From assembly GCA_037043235.1 (NCBI GenBank), contig JAWRVZ010000038.1:2195001-2259000 (forward strand): DNA of 64,000 nucleotides. The letters run 5' to 3'. Positions within the stretch are counted from its first letter, which is position 1. Each line of letters starts with the position of its first letter. Below the pieces are notes generated by a model that made no database searches, was not told the DNA's origin, and saw only the letters and a list, made by a program, of their open reading frames with translations. This DNA is from Rhodeus uyekii (Eukaryota > Chordata > Actinopteri > Cypriniformes > Acheilognathidae). Shown here in pieces: positions 34,684 to 48,665 of this stretch. A program made the translations under genes and the position numbers.

Positions 34684-35152
34684 AGGAAACTATTATGCCG
34701 GACCGTTCGGCCAAAGTGCAGTGTGGGGCAATTCAGAGCACTTGGACTGAGACCCCAGTTAAACGCACTGATAAATCACGGGCACTGCATCCGGTTCAGA
34801 TACGCAATTCAAACAGGCACCCAAAAATGATTCACAACAAAAAAGCTCACTCTTTATAATTGCTTTGATGTAAACTAAAACCCTCCCTTTACACTCCAGC
34901 AATGTGAGCACCAATGTGACAATTTTGCAGACGTTTACTATTGTAGAAACTGTACGTGCAAGTCTCCAATGGACTTGAGTGTGAAAACAACCAAGTATAG
35001 CAAGATTTATTTCATTTAAGAAATTAATCAAATATTTTGAACAATATTTCCCACAATGCAGATTTCAAAAAGTAATGATCTACTGACAGTTAAAATATAC
35101 TAGTAAATGAAAATCTTTGTTTTCAAATATTTTTTGTGAATATTTTATATAT

Positions 35153-35235
35153 CAGGGCTTCCCAATCTGGTGTGCTGGATGAGGTTGGGTCTAAACTCTG
35201 CAAGTAGATCTCCAGGAACAAGATTGGGTATCCAT
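35153..35235. repeat. Short inverted-repeat fragment of a cyprinid element
   Basis: The ends cagggcttcccaatctgg and ccaggaacaagattgggt are imperfect inverted repeats, and the interior 'taaactctgcaagtagatct' is a phrase I recall from a common cyprinid repeat. Confidence 0.45.
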
Positions 35236-35295
35236 GATTTATAATACTGTTAAAAGTTGTGGGGTCAGTTTATGCATTATGATTTGTTTATAATG

Positions 35296-35324
35296 CATAC
35301 ATACATATATATATATACACATAC

Positions 35325-35417
<93 letters not shown>

Positions 35418-35443
35418 TACATATATACATACATATATATACA

Positions 35444-35475
<32 letters not shown>

Positions 35476-35504
35476 CACACACATACACACACACACACAC
35501 ATAC
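35296..35504. repeat. Compound (TA)n / (CATA)n / (CA)n microsatellite
   Basis: About 210 bp of simple sequence: a TA core of ~36 units (35334-35406) flanked by CATA and CACA blocks on both sides. The Ile/Tyr and Cys/Val frames on both strands are translation of the repeat. Confidence 0.95.
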
Positions 35505-36736
35505 AAAAATACTATTACTAGCGTACGATTATATTATCATAATTCACTGTGTCCAAGTGAATTATTTCCTTTCAATAATTTCAATTCATTTTTAGTACAT
35601 TTAAACAACATTATATTATGTTTTGTTATCTTAAACAACCAAAATATCAGGTGTCAACTGTCCAAACAAATGAACAGACTATAAATAATGATGTATAAAT
35701 CATAAATCAGACTATAAATAATAAAAAAGGTTTGAAACCTTTCATATAAACCAATTTTGTAACATTATTTAACAACTGAAACTTGTTCATGACTCAAAAT
35801 ATGTATTATATCAGTAAAAAAAAAAAAACTATTTGACAATGGCCCATTTATATACCATTAATTAGTAATTATATGTATAACTACATACATATATACACAT
35901 ATACACACACACGCACACATATATATGTGAAATCGGGGGTTAAAGTAGTGGAAACCAGCAATATTGGCAAGGGCTGACCTGATGTCTAGTTGCATCGGAC
36001 CATTTAAACTCACAACCTCATCTATTCAGTCGCAGACCCGTTCATCTCTTGTTCAATTTCCTTCTGCATTACTTTATGGAATCTTTTCATTCTGCGCTTA
36101 GTGAAATTGTCTGCAGCAACTGTACGATTTCAATCCATTTTCAAATGACTATATTACAAAGAAAACTGCCGTCCTGTCCGCTGAAAGAATGTATACCGAG
36201 GTTGGCACTTTTGTCTTTGGATAATTGAGTTACAAAGCTCTTCAATTTGAAATAATCAGCACTGTTCCTTGGTGGGACGGGGAAGAAAGCCGTACCCCTA
36301 CTAAGTCAGATTTCCATTCCTGGCAGTCGCAGCCGCTGCAGAGGGAACACTAAATCTAATAGACTGTGGGAGTAAAGGGAGATGACATTACAAAAATAAG
36401 AAAAAGCCCAACTTTAGAAAGTCTGACTTATGAATAGAGGAAATTCCATATCAACACAAGGCTAGGATTGAACCGCAAAGTAGGACAGGAAGTAGAGGGA
36501 GAGCAGAAGCTACCATCTTTGTGGCGGCCAACATGGTCCAAAATCAGTCATTAGAAAATGAATAAAGATAATAAGCTTATACCTGGTGTGAATTTCATAT
36601 ATTATAGAAGATATATAGAAGATATTTCATTAATTCTCATTAATTATACATAAATAATATCCATGTTTTGTTCAATAAAGGTAGGAGACTTGATGCATTA
36701 AATGTAAACTGAATAAAAAAATAAATAAAATAAAAA

Positions 36737-36737
<1 letters not shown>
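35505..36737. other. chsy1 intron stretch, nothing recognised
   Basis: AT-rich, with a small TA/CA patch at 35880-35930. Positions 35940-36540 are of higher complexity but show no gene. Confidence 0.4.

Positions 36738-36795
<58 letters not shown>
36738..36795. repeat. (TA)n microsatellite, ~29 units
   Basis: Uninterrupted AT dinucleotide run. Confidence 0.95.
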
Positions 36796-36799
<4 letters not shown>

Positions 36800-37715
36800 T
36801 TGAAGCCATTTCAATATGAAAAGCCAACTACTAATAGTCAAAAGACTTTCATATCAAACCAATGCAAAAAAAGAGGCATATTTCTATGCAACTAGAATAA
36901 ATTACAATATTCAACTAGAATAAAAATGCAATACAAAACAAAATTTGGTTTTATCTCTTGGGAACTGAATGAATTGTGAAAAGCAGGTGTTCGAATGGAG
37001 GAGGGTAGTCAGAGAAGAGAGAATGAAACCACAAGACGGACTGTGCATGAAAGACCAGAAACATGAAATAAAAAAATGCACTATACTGTGCTTTCTTTAT
37101 GCATGTTGACTTAAATAGCTGCTGTTTGAAAGAACTGGTCAATTGTGAAGAGCTGCTGCATCAAGCTTTCAGAAACGCAGCACATCTGAAACCCCAGAGG
37201 GCTCAAGAAAAGCGCTCTGGAGACGTGATGCTGCTGCATGGTGGACACACATCAGGGCTCCTCTTTGATATCTCTATTTGAAGTGGCTTGCATCCAAAGC
37301 CAATAATGATGTTAAAAAGCACATGCTAGCGATGGCTGTACAACAAAAAGCAACTCACCTATGCTCAAGCGGATACCAAAGATGCACATATGCATAGAGA
37401 TAATCATAAACACGCAGGGATAATGTACAATCATCCAGCAAAACAAACTGTGATGTGAAAAAGAAGGGTCTTGTATCACCCTAAATCAATTTATTATGCA
37501 ATAACATCCAGATGATTGTACATTTTTAAGCTTATTAAACTGCAACATAAAGAAATGCACAGACATGAAATGTATATATGAGTTTAAATTAAAACATTGG
37601 CAACAGTCAATATGCAGTGAAACGGTCCAATCAGAATCAAGTATTTCAGAAAACCATGTAATACGCATAATCAAATTGTTGCAGCTCTAAAATGGCTTTA
37701 AACAATCCCATGCAT

Positions 37716-37753
<38 letters not shown>

Positions 37754-38594
37754 GTATTGTGCAAACTGACACAGTATACCAAGGACATTGGCTGGACCAA
37801 CATGAAATACAAGTTTGTTTTATTGCTACCGGTATTTATTAAGCATAAAATACAACATTTATGGATATATGGATTTCATATTTTGTAGATGATTTGAAAT
37901 ATATGTTATTTAAATGTGAGATTAGCAAGCAGTTTTTGAGAATTCAGGATTTCCACATTCAAGTAGTCAAGACTTGGTCTTGAATGCCTGAAATATCTGC
38001 CTGGAGGGACTGCAAATATGGCTGCTGAGTGAACAGGTTTTCCTTGAAAATAAAACTTGCTCATATGTGTCGCGCAGAGAATCACTCACTGGTTAGGTTA
38101 ATAAATTCCCATTGTTGCTGTTTAATGAAAGCAATAACGCGCTGGAGGTGACGCGATACAGTGGTTTTACAGCCTAACTCACCCTCAGCCGTGGTAAAAC
38201 TGCTGTTACACCTCACCTCCCGCAGCTGACGGTTTAATAAATAGAAGTGTCTTATGTATAAGAGCTTGAGCACAGCTCTGTTTACGCTTTCATCAGACGC
38301 TATCTGAAGTCATTAGGTTCTGCACGGTCACACCGAACAGCAAAGCCAATAAACCAGCTGCCAAGCTCTGTGTGAAAAATTACAAACAAGAAGAGCTGTA
38401 TAATCAGTCATAAAGCACTGAATAGTCAATGTCTACAGCCAAGCACAGGGGCGAGTGGGGCATGACACTTTTTACTTCAGTTGTACTCTAGTAAAGGACA
38501 AATCAGAAAAAGCTAAAATAAAAATGTATTCCATAATAGCATCTATTAATGAATATTTGGAAAAAAAGCATCTAATATAGCATTAGACCTTCAA
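36796..38594. other. chsy1 intron stretch
   Basis: Contains a CA run of ~18 units at 37716-37752. No gene or nameable transposon was found. Confidence 0.45.
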
Positions 38595-38725
38595 TTTTGG
38601 GGAAATAATTTGCGCTATTATTAAAGAAACACATTTTTGGCAATGAGATGTATATATAATCTCACCGCCAAAAATTTGTTTCTTTAATAATAGCGCAAAT
38701 TATTAAATTAAGCATTTTCCCCAAT
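38595..38725. mobile_element. Near-perfect palindromic MITE-like hairpin
   Basis: The left arm (38607-38648, aatttgcgctattattaaag ...) and right arm (38660-38702, ... ctttaataatagcgcaaatt) are reverse complements around an 11-bp loop, with outer ends 'ttggggaaat' and 'attttccccaa' also complementary. The total is about 130 bp. No target duplication could be fixed. Confidence 0.75.
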
Positions 38726-39584
38726 ATTATATATATACCATTCTCACAGTAATGGTAATTTTATTATGTAATAATGGTGTACATCATAATATAGTCATTT
38801 TTGCTGGACATTCAACCCAAACATTTTACACTTTATAGCTAAAATGTAAAAAAAATACAAAAATAAATTTGCTTTCAAGAGCTTTCCAAAAAAGTATATG
38901 ATTAAATGTATATTATGCACATTTCTATTTCTCAGCCCTCTCCTGGAACGAAACAGAACTAGTCCATAATAAAAGTGGAAAGAGTACAAGAGCCAATTAA
39001 CAGGTGAAATGTATAGCAGTTCCATTTCTATTCAAACAGAATAACGTTCAGTCTGCTTGGCAAGAATAATTCAGACATACAGTATTATGGCCTATCATTT
39101 AGGATTTCTTGCTACATGGACGCATTAAACCACAGAGAGCCAATGCAGGAAATGAGATAACACCGTACAATGGTGCAGTACATCTACATTTCATGGTGGG
39201 CCGAGGCGCGATGCAATAAACTCAACAGATCAAACTAGATTTATGAGACCATTCAGCAACAACTCCCTCTCTTTTTTTTCCCTGTACAGATGAACTTCCG
39301 GCTTTAACAGTATCTGTGCTTCTCTTTTAGCCTGCAGCATGTTAACTCATGGTCTGACAACTCCGCTTCAGAGAGAACGATAGTGCCGAGGAAATTCTTT
39401 CACCGACCGCAAGCTGGCTTGGCTTGTTCATCATGGAGGCTTGTTTGTGACGAGCAGCAGAATTAATGAAATCTGTTTAGGTGGGGTCTAGGATTTATAG
39501 GAGAGAATGTGAGATGATGAAGAGGGGGGTAAAATCTCTTAAAACATTGACATACATGTGTTTTAGTTTACATTCTTTAAAATT
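38726..39584. other. chsy1 intron stretch, nothing recognised
   Basis: No supported gene. Positions 39230-39470 are of higher complexity without a known repeat. Confidence 0.4.
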
Positions 39585-40468
39585 CCCCAAAGTAGGTCAA
39601 AAATATTTCGATCTAGGGGCTGTGCAGGCCATGGCAGTTCAACTTCACAATCGTGTTCATCAAACCATTCTGTTACAAGTCTACTGGTGCGTTATCATCC
39701 TGATACATGGCACCTCCTCCAGAATGGTTCGGTAGTCCTCGGCAGTTGGGAATACCATGATATAGCAGCCCAATCCATCACTGATCCACCCCTGTGCTTC
39801 ACTCTGGGCACTGCAGGTGTTAAGCCTCTTTGGGGCTTTTCCACACCATAACTCCCACCGATGTGGTAAAGACGGTAAAGATGGACTCACAGCCCAAGAT
39901 TTACACTGTTGACACCAGTGAAACAACATTTGGCACTGGCACGAGTGGCCAAAGGTTTGGCTATAGCAGCCCAACCATAAACTCTGATTCTGTGGATCTC
40001 CTAACAAACCGTTTTGGTGGAAACAGATCTTGAAGTGCCATTTCATTCTGCAGTGTTACGCAGCAGTGGTTTTATGATTTTTGGATATAATCTAGGTTAG
40101 AACCTCGACATCCCTTTCAGACAGCTTCCTCTTGTGTCAACAGTTGCTCCTGTTTGATGTAGTTTGCCATATGTGGTGGTGTGTCAAAATTACCCTGGAT
40201 ACCTTAGTTCTCAATACACCACAAACTCCTGCTGTCATGAGCCAGTGAGACGTGCACCAACAACTTGTCCTCTTTTGAACTCTGATGTGTCTCCCATTAT
40301 GTTGCGGGGGATGTATGTACAGCAGTGCTACTGCTCTGCTAATTCAACCTTCAAAACACACACAGTCTTCACAAAAAAAATCAGTGAAGACTGGCTAGCA
40401 GGCTGTGCAAATATAGGTGTGAAACCTCCACCCTATATTGGCAAAGGTTTCAGTTTCATTGTTCTAAA
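39585..40468 (-). pseudogene. Tc1-like transposase remnant (minus strand)
   Basis: A decayed Tc1/mariner-type transposase reads on the minus strand. Recognisable + strand blocks, in family order, are gatctaggggctgtgcaggc, tggtgcgttatcatcctgat, ccagaatggttcggtagtcc, gatccacccctgtgcttcac, aaaggtttggctatagcagc, gacatccctttcagacagct and acttgtcctcttttgaactc, ending near a 'gtttcagtttcattgttct' terminal segment. Stops and small deletions break the frame. The 121-codon frame 39681-40046 is only a piece. It sits in the chsy1 intron in the same direction as chsy1. Confidence 0.85.
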
Positions 40469-41560
40469 ATATAAATATAAAAAGTAAAACCAATTTATTC
40501 AACTTTTGATTGGGCTCACATTGTTAATTTAGGTTGCCTCATATTGCCAAGTCGCATTGAAAATGAATGACTTCACTTTACTAGTTTAAGTGTGCCAAAG
40601 CAGCAACAACAACAACAGCTGCAACAAAATATATAATTTCTGACAGCAGAAAAATGAGCCTGGCAGAGAAAGAGGCATGTCTGATATTCATCCACATCGG
40701 AGTAGACGAGGTGAACGGGTGGTTATGAAAAGTGCTTCTGACATAAAGACAGGACTCTTTCTCCCTGAACTGTGGATTACAGTGAATGAACTCTGCAATA
40801 AAGCCAACCACACCACTTTCTTAAGAGGCATCAGCACTAAGCTACATTACAGTCCAACTAATACCTGCCTGAGAATTTTTAACCCACACGCACACTGCAT
40901 AAAGAAACGTTATTCAATAACCTGAAATCCCTTTTGTTCCTCAAAGGTCTGATGAAGCTGAAATGCTTTAGACAAACAAAGAGAGGGATATATATACTCA
41001 TAAACCTGCAGGAACACTTTTACAATATATGACGCATTAACCTTCTGTTCTTGCTCCTCTGAAGTGTTTGCGCAAGATACATAGTTTACCATAAATTGCT
41101 GTAGTCAATGAACAGTGTTGGGTGAGGAACACTTATAATCAATCTAAAATCACTCTTTACTATACTGTAAATATAGCATAATGTAAATACAGCATAGCAT
41201 AAACAATGTTTTATTAATACATCATTTAGTAAAAACAAGTATTTTTAACAACACACTGTCATTTGAAAAACCAGTCGGTAATAATAGTGATTTCAATTTC
41301 ACAAATCTTAAGCACACAAAACATGTTTAATTTTGAGACTGACATCACTGAAAGTAAAGATGACCTGCAGTTCAAAAATTGAGTCATATGTTGATTCAGT
41401 GAGTCAACTGAAAACTCGTCACACTTGTGAATCGTTTGTGTGATTCATTAAAAGAGCCGGCTCATAAATCATTCGTTTGCAAATCAGACAAAACTGGTTA
41501 AACTGTATGGTTTTCATTCACTGTAAAGAACTGGCTCTTAAGTTTCATTGGTATCAGACT
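40469..41560. other. chsy1 intron stretch, nothing recognised
   Basis: AT-rich intron with short unsupported frames (40581, 40677). No repeat family named. Confidence 0.4.
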
Positions 41561-41732
41561 GCCGTATTTTCCGCACCATAAGGTGCACCGGAGTATAAGG
41601 CGCAGGCGCAACTAATGGTCTATTTTTTGCAATTAATCCATACATAAGGTGCGCTGTATTATAAGGCGCACGACAGCTTTTTGAGAAAATTTACGTCTTT
41701 TGGGTGCGCCTTATAGTGCGGAAAATATGGTA
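41561..41732. mobile_element. MITE with 'ttttccgcac(c/t)ataaggcgcacc' ends
   Basis: Left end ccgtattttccgcaccataa continuing to 'ggtgcaccgg' and right end 'gggtgcgccttatagtgcggaaaatatgg' are inverted repeats of about 30 bp. An internal 'taaggtgcgctgtattataaggcgcac' repeats the same motif. This is a 172-bp non-coding element of a family common in vertebrate genomes. The target duplication was not resolved. Confidence 0.7.
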
Positions 41733-44700
41733 GTTGCACTGTGTGGATTCGATTCAATGAGTCGTTTGCTTATTGGATAAATGCCTTTATCTCTTCCCAT
41801 CCAATTCAAATATTGCAGACCGTTTTTAATTAAAACCTCTATGAGGTATTACTAAAGTTAATAGTTGCTTACTACTTTTGTCATAAACGGTCGTTTTATT
41901 CTCACATCTGTACTGACCAATCAGCATCCATAACCAGAACTAACCGTTTTATAATTCAGAGACAACAGAATTTGTACGGCTTCTTTTATAAATGGGTGGC
42001 ACAAACACAAATAAAAACTAATTTCAAACCAAGTTCAAGCAAAGACTAGGATTCATAAGTCACCCTGAAACAAAACATTCAAGTTAGCTGATATTGTCTG
42101 TCCTTTTTTTTTTTATTAAGGGTAGTAATTACAGCCTCCGGGAAAGTTGCGGCAAGCCTGTGGCACACTGGCGCTCTGTTAGCCTTGCTCGAGAGGTGCC
42201 GCCCATGGAAAGTAGGGAGAAGTGAGGACAGGAACTGGATTGTGGGTGTTTAGACAGAAGTTTCTGGGAGAACTGAAATGATTGAAGTGAAACAAAGAGG
42301 GAAATGGAGTTAAAAAAGATGCCCAATTACATATAATCTGTTTAAGTGCGTCTCTGACCTAAACATCTCCCAAACTCCCACAATCAGAAACCATTGTTTT
42401 GGAAAGCTCAGTGCTAAGTTTATAGAATTGAAGTGTAAACCATGGGAGGACCACCACAAATGGAAGCTGTGTTTATATAAAGCTGCAAGCTGGACAAAGC
42501 TGGGAGATTATAGCTGTGACATACCAACAGACATACTCAAGTGTGAAGGGGTGGTGAAATCATGTCACAAACACAGCCTTGCTTTTAGCTACAGATTCAA
42601 CAACAAACAGCTATACCATTACACAGATGGTGAAATTAAATACTTTTTGCATTAAAAAAGCTTAAAGTCAAAAAAGTCCTAACTTAATGTGCTGCAATGA
42701 GATTAAAAATAAATACATCAATAAATGAAATAAAATACGATAGAAATATTCAATGAAAATGTATTTTAAAATGCTGCCTGGCAACTAACTGAAATAAATA
42801 TGTTTAAGTTGAAGTATTAAAATTACTAAAGCTGAACTAAGAAAAAGGCTAAATTAGAAAAGACTAACAAATACGATGAAAGGACATAAATCGAAATGAT
42901 CTGGGGTAAATTATCCCTTGTGGCTTTCATTATTCAGTCATGCATAATGATATTCTAACTTGACTAAGATTCTGTTTACACATGGTCACTTAAAAATAAA
43001 ATATAAATATATCTCTAATATTCCGTCGCTATATACAAAGTTAACAGATTTCACGTCAATGAAACCAACATGTATGAGCTGCATTTGATTTATAATCAGC
43101 TAAATTAAAAAACAAAGACTACAATAGGAGAAAGAAACGCGTCAGAACTGGTAAGATCGTTTAGTTTGCGTGTTGGCTTGTTGAAGAGACACCCAGCTAC
43201 TCATCTGTGACGAAGCGTTGCAATATCACTGTCATAGCTCACTATAGCTTATAAAACACTTTCACAAGTTACATTTTTAACATTTTGGGAGTAAAATTTA
43301 CATATGTGATTTCAACAAGCAGATGCATTTACACTTGTCCAGTTTCATCTCGAATGCGTCTCAGACCAGCTCCTGATCGGATTTAAATCGGTCTCAAAAG
43401 GATTTTGGAACTGATTTAGGCCTAATCTTTTCACAATCGAATAGCTATCCAATCAGAGAACACACAAAGTAACCAGGACTAAACAGGCCCTACGATAACT
43501 TTGTCACAAAAAGTTGGTTTAGTTATTAAAAGTTTAGTTGGTTCACAAAAAGTTTATTTGTTCTTGTTCCCTGAAATATTAGATCCATTTGGCTTCATTA
43601 TGACAATTAAAGCATGAAGAATTTATCAAATTAAACCACTTTAATATTATAGAAAACACATAATCAGTACCAGAGAAAATGATTGAGCTGACAGCTGTGA
43701 TGTCTCATACATAGAAACATGATTTGAATTTCTATGTCACAAAAATATTGACCGCTTGTTTCACAAACACTCTCCCCCCATCTGACAATGGTTGAACAAG
43801 CAGATGGCTAAACTCACAGCACTGGTTGAAACAAAGTTACTGAGTTGGACTTGTGGGGTTGCTTAAATGCTAAATGTAAACCACTAGAGATATAATCAGA
43901 TGAAGTTATATGTTTAAAGTAACAACAATAATTTATGCCATTGATAAATAATATAACCACTGCATACTTACTGGCTGGTTATATAAATGGAATGAACAGA
44001 GGCTTGATTAAAGCCATGCATATGTGCCGAGTGGATTCTTCTCTCCAAACCCACATGTCAGGAGATCCAGCATCTGTAGCGAGTAATATTGACAGTTTCT
44101 GCTTCATAACAGGCTCCATACAGAAAACAAACTACTTTCTGGGCCATCATAATGACCATTTCTATTAATAATGGTCATAAATTATACAAAAAACAAAGTC
44201 AGCATTGAGATCTAGTACGAATTTTCATTTCAAAATTTCGTTTGGATATGAAGCGTCACATTTACATCCAAATGATGCTGATCTTGGAATCAAAACCTTG
44301 AAAAAAATGTTGATTAATAAAAGGCAAAAGATTATACAGATAAATGCATTTACAGTGCATTTTGACTTTTTTTTTGCTGAGTTAGTCGATCAAAACGCAG
44401 CAGAAATAATGTGAGTATTGTGAACGCTGTGCCATGTTGTTAAGGGCAAAATCAATACTTGTAGATGCTAGATGAACTATCCAGGCCTGAATACTTTTCT
44501 TCTAAGACAGAGAGTTTCCTTTGAAAGCATTAGCCTTATGTCATGCAGCTGAACAGTAACTGACCGCTAGACAGGTGGCAGTTCAGATAGACGGGTGACT
44601 GATGGGACCTCAAAGGTTTTGCTTTTCAAACAGGATTGTTTTGCCCGGGAACGTCTTAATGACAGCCCGCAGTAAACCCAGTGGTGAGTAAAACAGCTGC

Positions 44701-45057
44701 AGCACAACTCAACAGATGTGTAGGTGACGCAGGGAAAGTTTAGTCTCCGTCTGCAGCCTGATGAGTCAGTTCTCAATTCATCAATGCAAAAGGTTTCAGG
44801 AAAAAATAAACTCTGGTGTTTCACTGAAGTTAAGAACTGCTCTGGCTGACTCAAATCACTACTTTCACCATGACCAACTCAGCATATCCCAAGAACTGCT
44901 ACAGTGTTGTATGTAATTAAGGGAAATGTGATTAAAGATACATTCAGAATATAATCTTGATAGCCTTAATAATTGAAAACAATAAATAAATAATAAATTC
45001 TAGTAATTTTTTAATGATTTTTGTTTCTATGAAGAAAAATTGATCACCGTTGATCAC
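41733..45057. other. chsy1 intron stretch, nothing recognised
   Basis: Long AT-rich intronic sequence with several open frames of 60-95 codons (42129, 42428, 43935, 44205, 44567), none with a motif, splice context or low-degeneracy look. Confidence 0.4.
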
Positions 45058-45162
45058 TGTTTTCAACACTGATAAGAAATGTGTCTTGAGCAGCAAATTT
45101 AATGATGCTGAAAATTCAGCATTGCATTAGAGAAATAAATATATTTCAAAATATATTGAAAA
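45058..45162 (-). repeat. Cyprinid 'accattcaaaagttt' repeat, copy 3 (partial, inverted)
   Basis: The words ttttcaacactgataagaaa, tcttgagcagcaaatttaat and 'gatgctgaaaattcagc' are the reverse complement of the 3' blocks of the repeat at 7898. Poly(T)/(TA) sequence follows at 45176-45220. Confidence 0.65.
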
Positions 45163-48082
45163 AGAAAACTAAAGCTTTATATATATATATATATATATTT
45201 TTTTTTTATTTTTTTTTTCACTGATTAAATGTTGTTCAATTGTTCTTGAAGTAAAATAATAATAATGTAAAAATTCAGGAGGCAGAACTGTATTATTAGA
45301 ATCAGAACTTTAATAATTAAATGTTACAATTACCATCCTTAGCTACAAGACAGTCAGAAAAAAAAAACATAAAAAATTGTCTTAGCAATACACTTAAATG
45401 TATGCTTAAAAACAGCATGTGAGAAAAATAAACAATGCATGGTGACAGGTTCTTCAGAAACTGAGGAGGAGTTTCTGGGAAAGGCTGTGGATGGTGGCAG
45501 CTGTTAAAAATGATGATGGTAATAGTGGAAGATGAGGACATGGAGGTCTGACTGCCAGCAATGGATTTACATGACCGTCCATCTCACACAAACACATTGT
45601 TACTGCTTCCCCCTTCCAAAAAAACAATACATGCAATATGCAAAACTACTGTGAGCAGCAACATCAGAACCTGACAAATGGGCAAGACTACCAACACATA
45701 TTCAGAAGCAGTTATTTATATAGATCTACATATTTTAGTTAATCTGGTTTTAATCTATTTTTTCTTAATTGTATGTGATGCGAGAAAGAATGGGATCATC
45801 AAAAAACTACATTGACAGTACATTTCATTTTCACTTACTACCCAAAATGTGACCGATTCACTTGATTAGCATAGTGCTTTATTATAAAGCAGTCACTTCA
45901 ATTAGTGAATCAGATGGATTTGGTAAGATTAACAAAAAGAAAAAAAGAAGAGGTTTACTTAAGTAAAAAAAATATTATAATAATGTGTGGATGAATGACT
46001 GACTGCACTCTATTGGATCCATCTGGTTGAAAAGCAAAGCCTAATTAATCGTGTTTATTGATGTTCATTTGAGCTTGCACCTTTCGCAGCACAATGAGAC
46101 CCTCGCTGTGCCTGACGGAGGAACGGTAAAGGCCTGGGCACAATGTGAGATAAGCTTCTTTTCTCTCCTCGTGCCTTCTTCTCACCTCCAGGGAAGGTTA
46201 ATTGCAAATTTAATTCATTGTAACAGAGGCCGGTAAATTTTAAGGGGCTGAGTGCAGCAGCAGGCAAATAGTTGGCCAGTGGTGCACTGGGAGTTTTGGG
46301 GACAGCTGTGTGTTTCCAAACCATTTCCAGTGAGTGAACTCAGAGTCCCAAACCACGAGAAAGGAAAGTGGTCGTTAACGACTGGGAAGTCAGGCAGACT
46401 GAAGTAACCGGCTGTAACAATGGAAACATGCTGGAATGACCTCACAGCTTCCTACAGAGGAGGAAGGAATACAGACTTGCCGTTAAAGCACCATTAACTA
46501 TAACAGAGAATAATGAGGTGCTGATATTTTGACAGATTTAATAGGTAGAGATGTGCAAGATTACATATTTTCATTATTTACTAGTACAGGGATTCATAAA
46601 CTTTTTTTTTCTCCAACAAATTTATTTAGGCTTTTTACTTAGCGCACCTCCTGAGGTTTTACTGTATATTTCAATTATTTAATATTAACATTTGCATGTT
46701 CATTATTATAAAGCATTAATGTAGACTGTTCCAAAAAACGCAGACTGCACTGACAAATTTTCAACAGATAAATTGGTTAACCACCCCTTAAACGATCATA
46801 GTCCACACAAAAAACAGACTTAGTATGTATAATAATGTGAAAATTGCTCCCAGCAGGCGATTTCGAGTCCACCAGTAATTGCCTTGTTGAAGGCAGAGGA
46901 TCCGTTACACATGCGGTGCTTTGATGGCTGCAGTGTCGATGCTTTAAAGATGATGAATTAAGAGATGCTGATTCTCAGTCAGAATTTTAGCATAGCGTAT
47001 TAGCATGCCAAACTCTCACTGAGAAGTTTAAATAGTAATACCACTAAATAACAAAACTCTAGATACCAACCAACTTTATTAATGGACATCTAGTCCAATC
47101 TGATCCATTCCCAATGGAAGAACTGCTGCCCTTGCAAGACATTTATCTTACTTGAAGAGATGTCAGCCTGGCAGTGGATTAAGAAATAGCACACATTACG
47201 AGGTTGGATGACTGATAAGTAACAGGATTCGGTCGCTTGAACAGCATCTCCAAACCAGACCTGTTATTAGCTTTTAAAAAAAACTCCCAAACACCCTCAT
47301 GTGTCCAGAGAGAGATACAGTAGCGAGATCTGCTTGGCTCTCACTTATTCTAGTAAAACAGTTTGCCAATAAGCCAGTGCGATCCAAAAAGCAGCTCTAC
47401 ATCTCTCGGCATGTGCCATGAATTAGCCAAGGGACATGCCAAGCCTCTTTCAATCTGTCTGGGCCGGCACTCTCGAACGGAGCAGAAACCCATTTGGATG
47501 TGGCCCAGGAGAGGCAGACAGGCATCAGACATCCATCTTGCTGTCAGGACATCAACACTGCAGTCTCTCTGCACAGAGGAATCGAATATTGTGCCCGTAA
47601 CGGGCACAGCAAAAGAACTGGGCACTCATCACCATTCATCACATTGAACAGGGCCCGTGAGGATCCGAGAAAAAGAAATATAGACAGGAGAAATGTCACA
47701 AGCTAGATTCAAACCTCCATGGGCTATGAAATCAAAACGTACTCTAAAAATAAATAAATCCATGGGAAATCTATTGGAATTCTATTTGCCATTGCTTTTC
47801 CTCTAGAATGACTTTGCTTCTTAGATGATGTCAAAACACATTTAAAATACACATTGTTTCAAAGTAGCTTTACAGAAAAGTATGATGCTAATCTTCAAGC
47901 CATAGTCATATTTAACAGATTAATGCAATAATGCATGACAGTATAGTTGTATTTTCTGACTATACAAACAATCAAACTGAGGTTTGCTATAGTATACATT
48001 GCCTTTTATGCCTACTGTTGCACAATATATATATTACTAAAATTATTGCAATTGTAAAAACTGTAGCTTATATGGCCAAATA
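45163..48082. other. chsy1 intron stretch
   Basis: Two segments (46050-46450 and 47380-47700) are of higher complexity and free of known repeats, possibly conserved non-coding. The frames in them overlap on opposite strands and are not called. At about 46588-46612 'cagggattcataaacttttt' may be a worn hAT end. Confidence 0.35.
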
Positions 48083-48665
48083 CAGTAATCCCTTGCCAAT
48101 TCGCGATTCAAGTTTCGTGGCCTCAGTGCATCTTCAAAAAATTTCATTGAAAAATAAAAGTTCAAAAATATTGCCATATTGCCAGCCGTATTGAAGAAAG
48201 CAGCGTTGTTTTATCGGGATGCGCGAGAGAAACGGTTTCCCAGGATGCCAGACAAAGAGAGAAACCTTCTCAGAGGCTTTGTACACACCCACGTGATTGG
48301 TTCCCGATTATGGCGTCAATATCGTGCCAAAAAGAAACGAGCGCAGAACTGACGTTTGCGTGCGTGAAAATCACATCCGCGAGCGGAAAACAGATCTATT
48401 CTACACGCGTAAATACGGGTACCCGCGAGCTCATTTTAATCACTCGCGCGCGCGCAGATTAGATATCTCTCGATTTTCTCTCGACTTCTGTTTTTGCTCG
48501 CGCGAACATTTTGATTTTTGTCAGTCGTGAGGCGGGGCTTAGTAACCTCAAATGTCATTGGTTCATTTAATTTATTCCGGACATCAGTTGTGATTGGGCG
48601 CCAGTGATTGTCAATCTAGAGTTGAGGGGATAACTTTGCTTTTTATACTTTATACAGGTTTTCAG

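Noticed and set aside
34449..34859. 136-codon His/Thr-rich open frame
   Set aside because: It is opened by the CA microsatellite at 34612-34679; the flanking parts carry no motif.
48301..48308. A TTAA-type (piggyBac/Kolobok) target site for the long-TIR element
   Set aside because: The flanking duplication is CCCGAT and the element ends TAT...; there is no TTAA at either edge.
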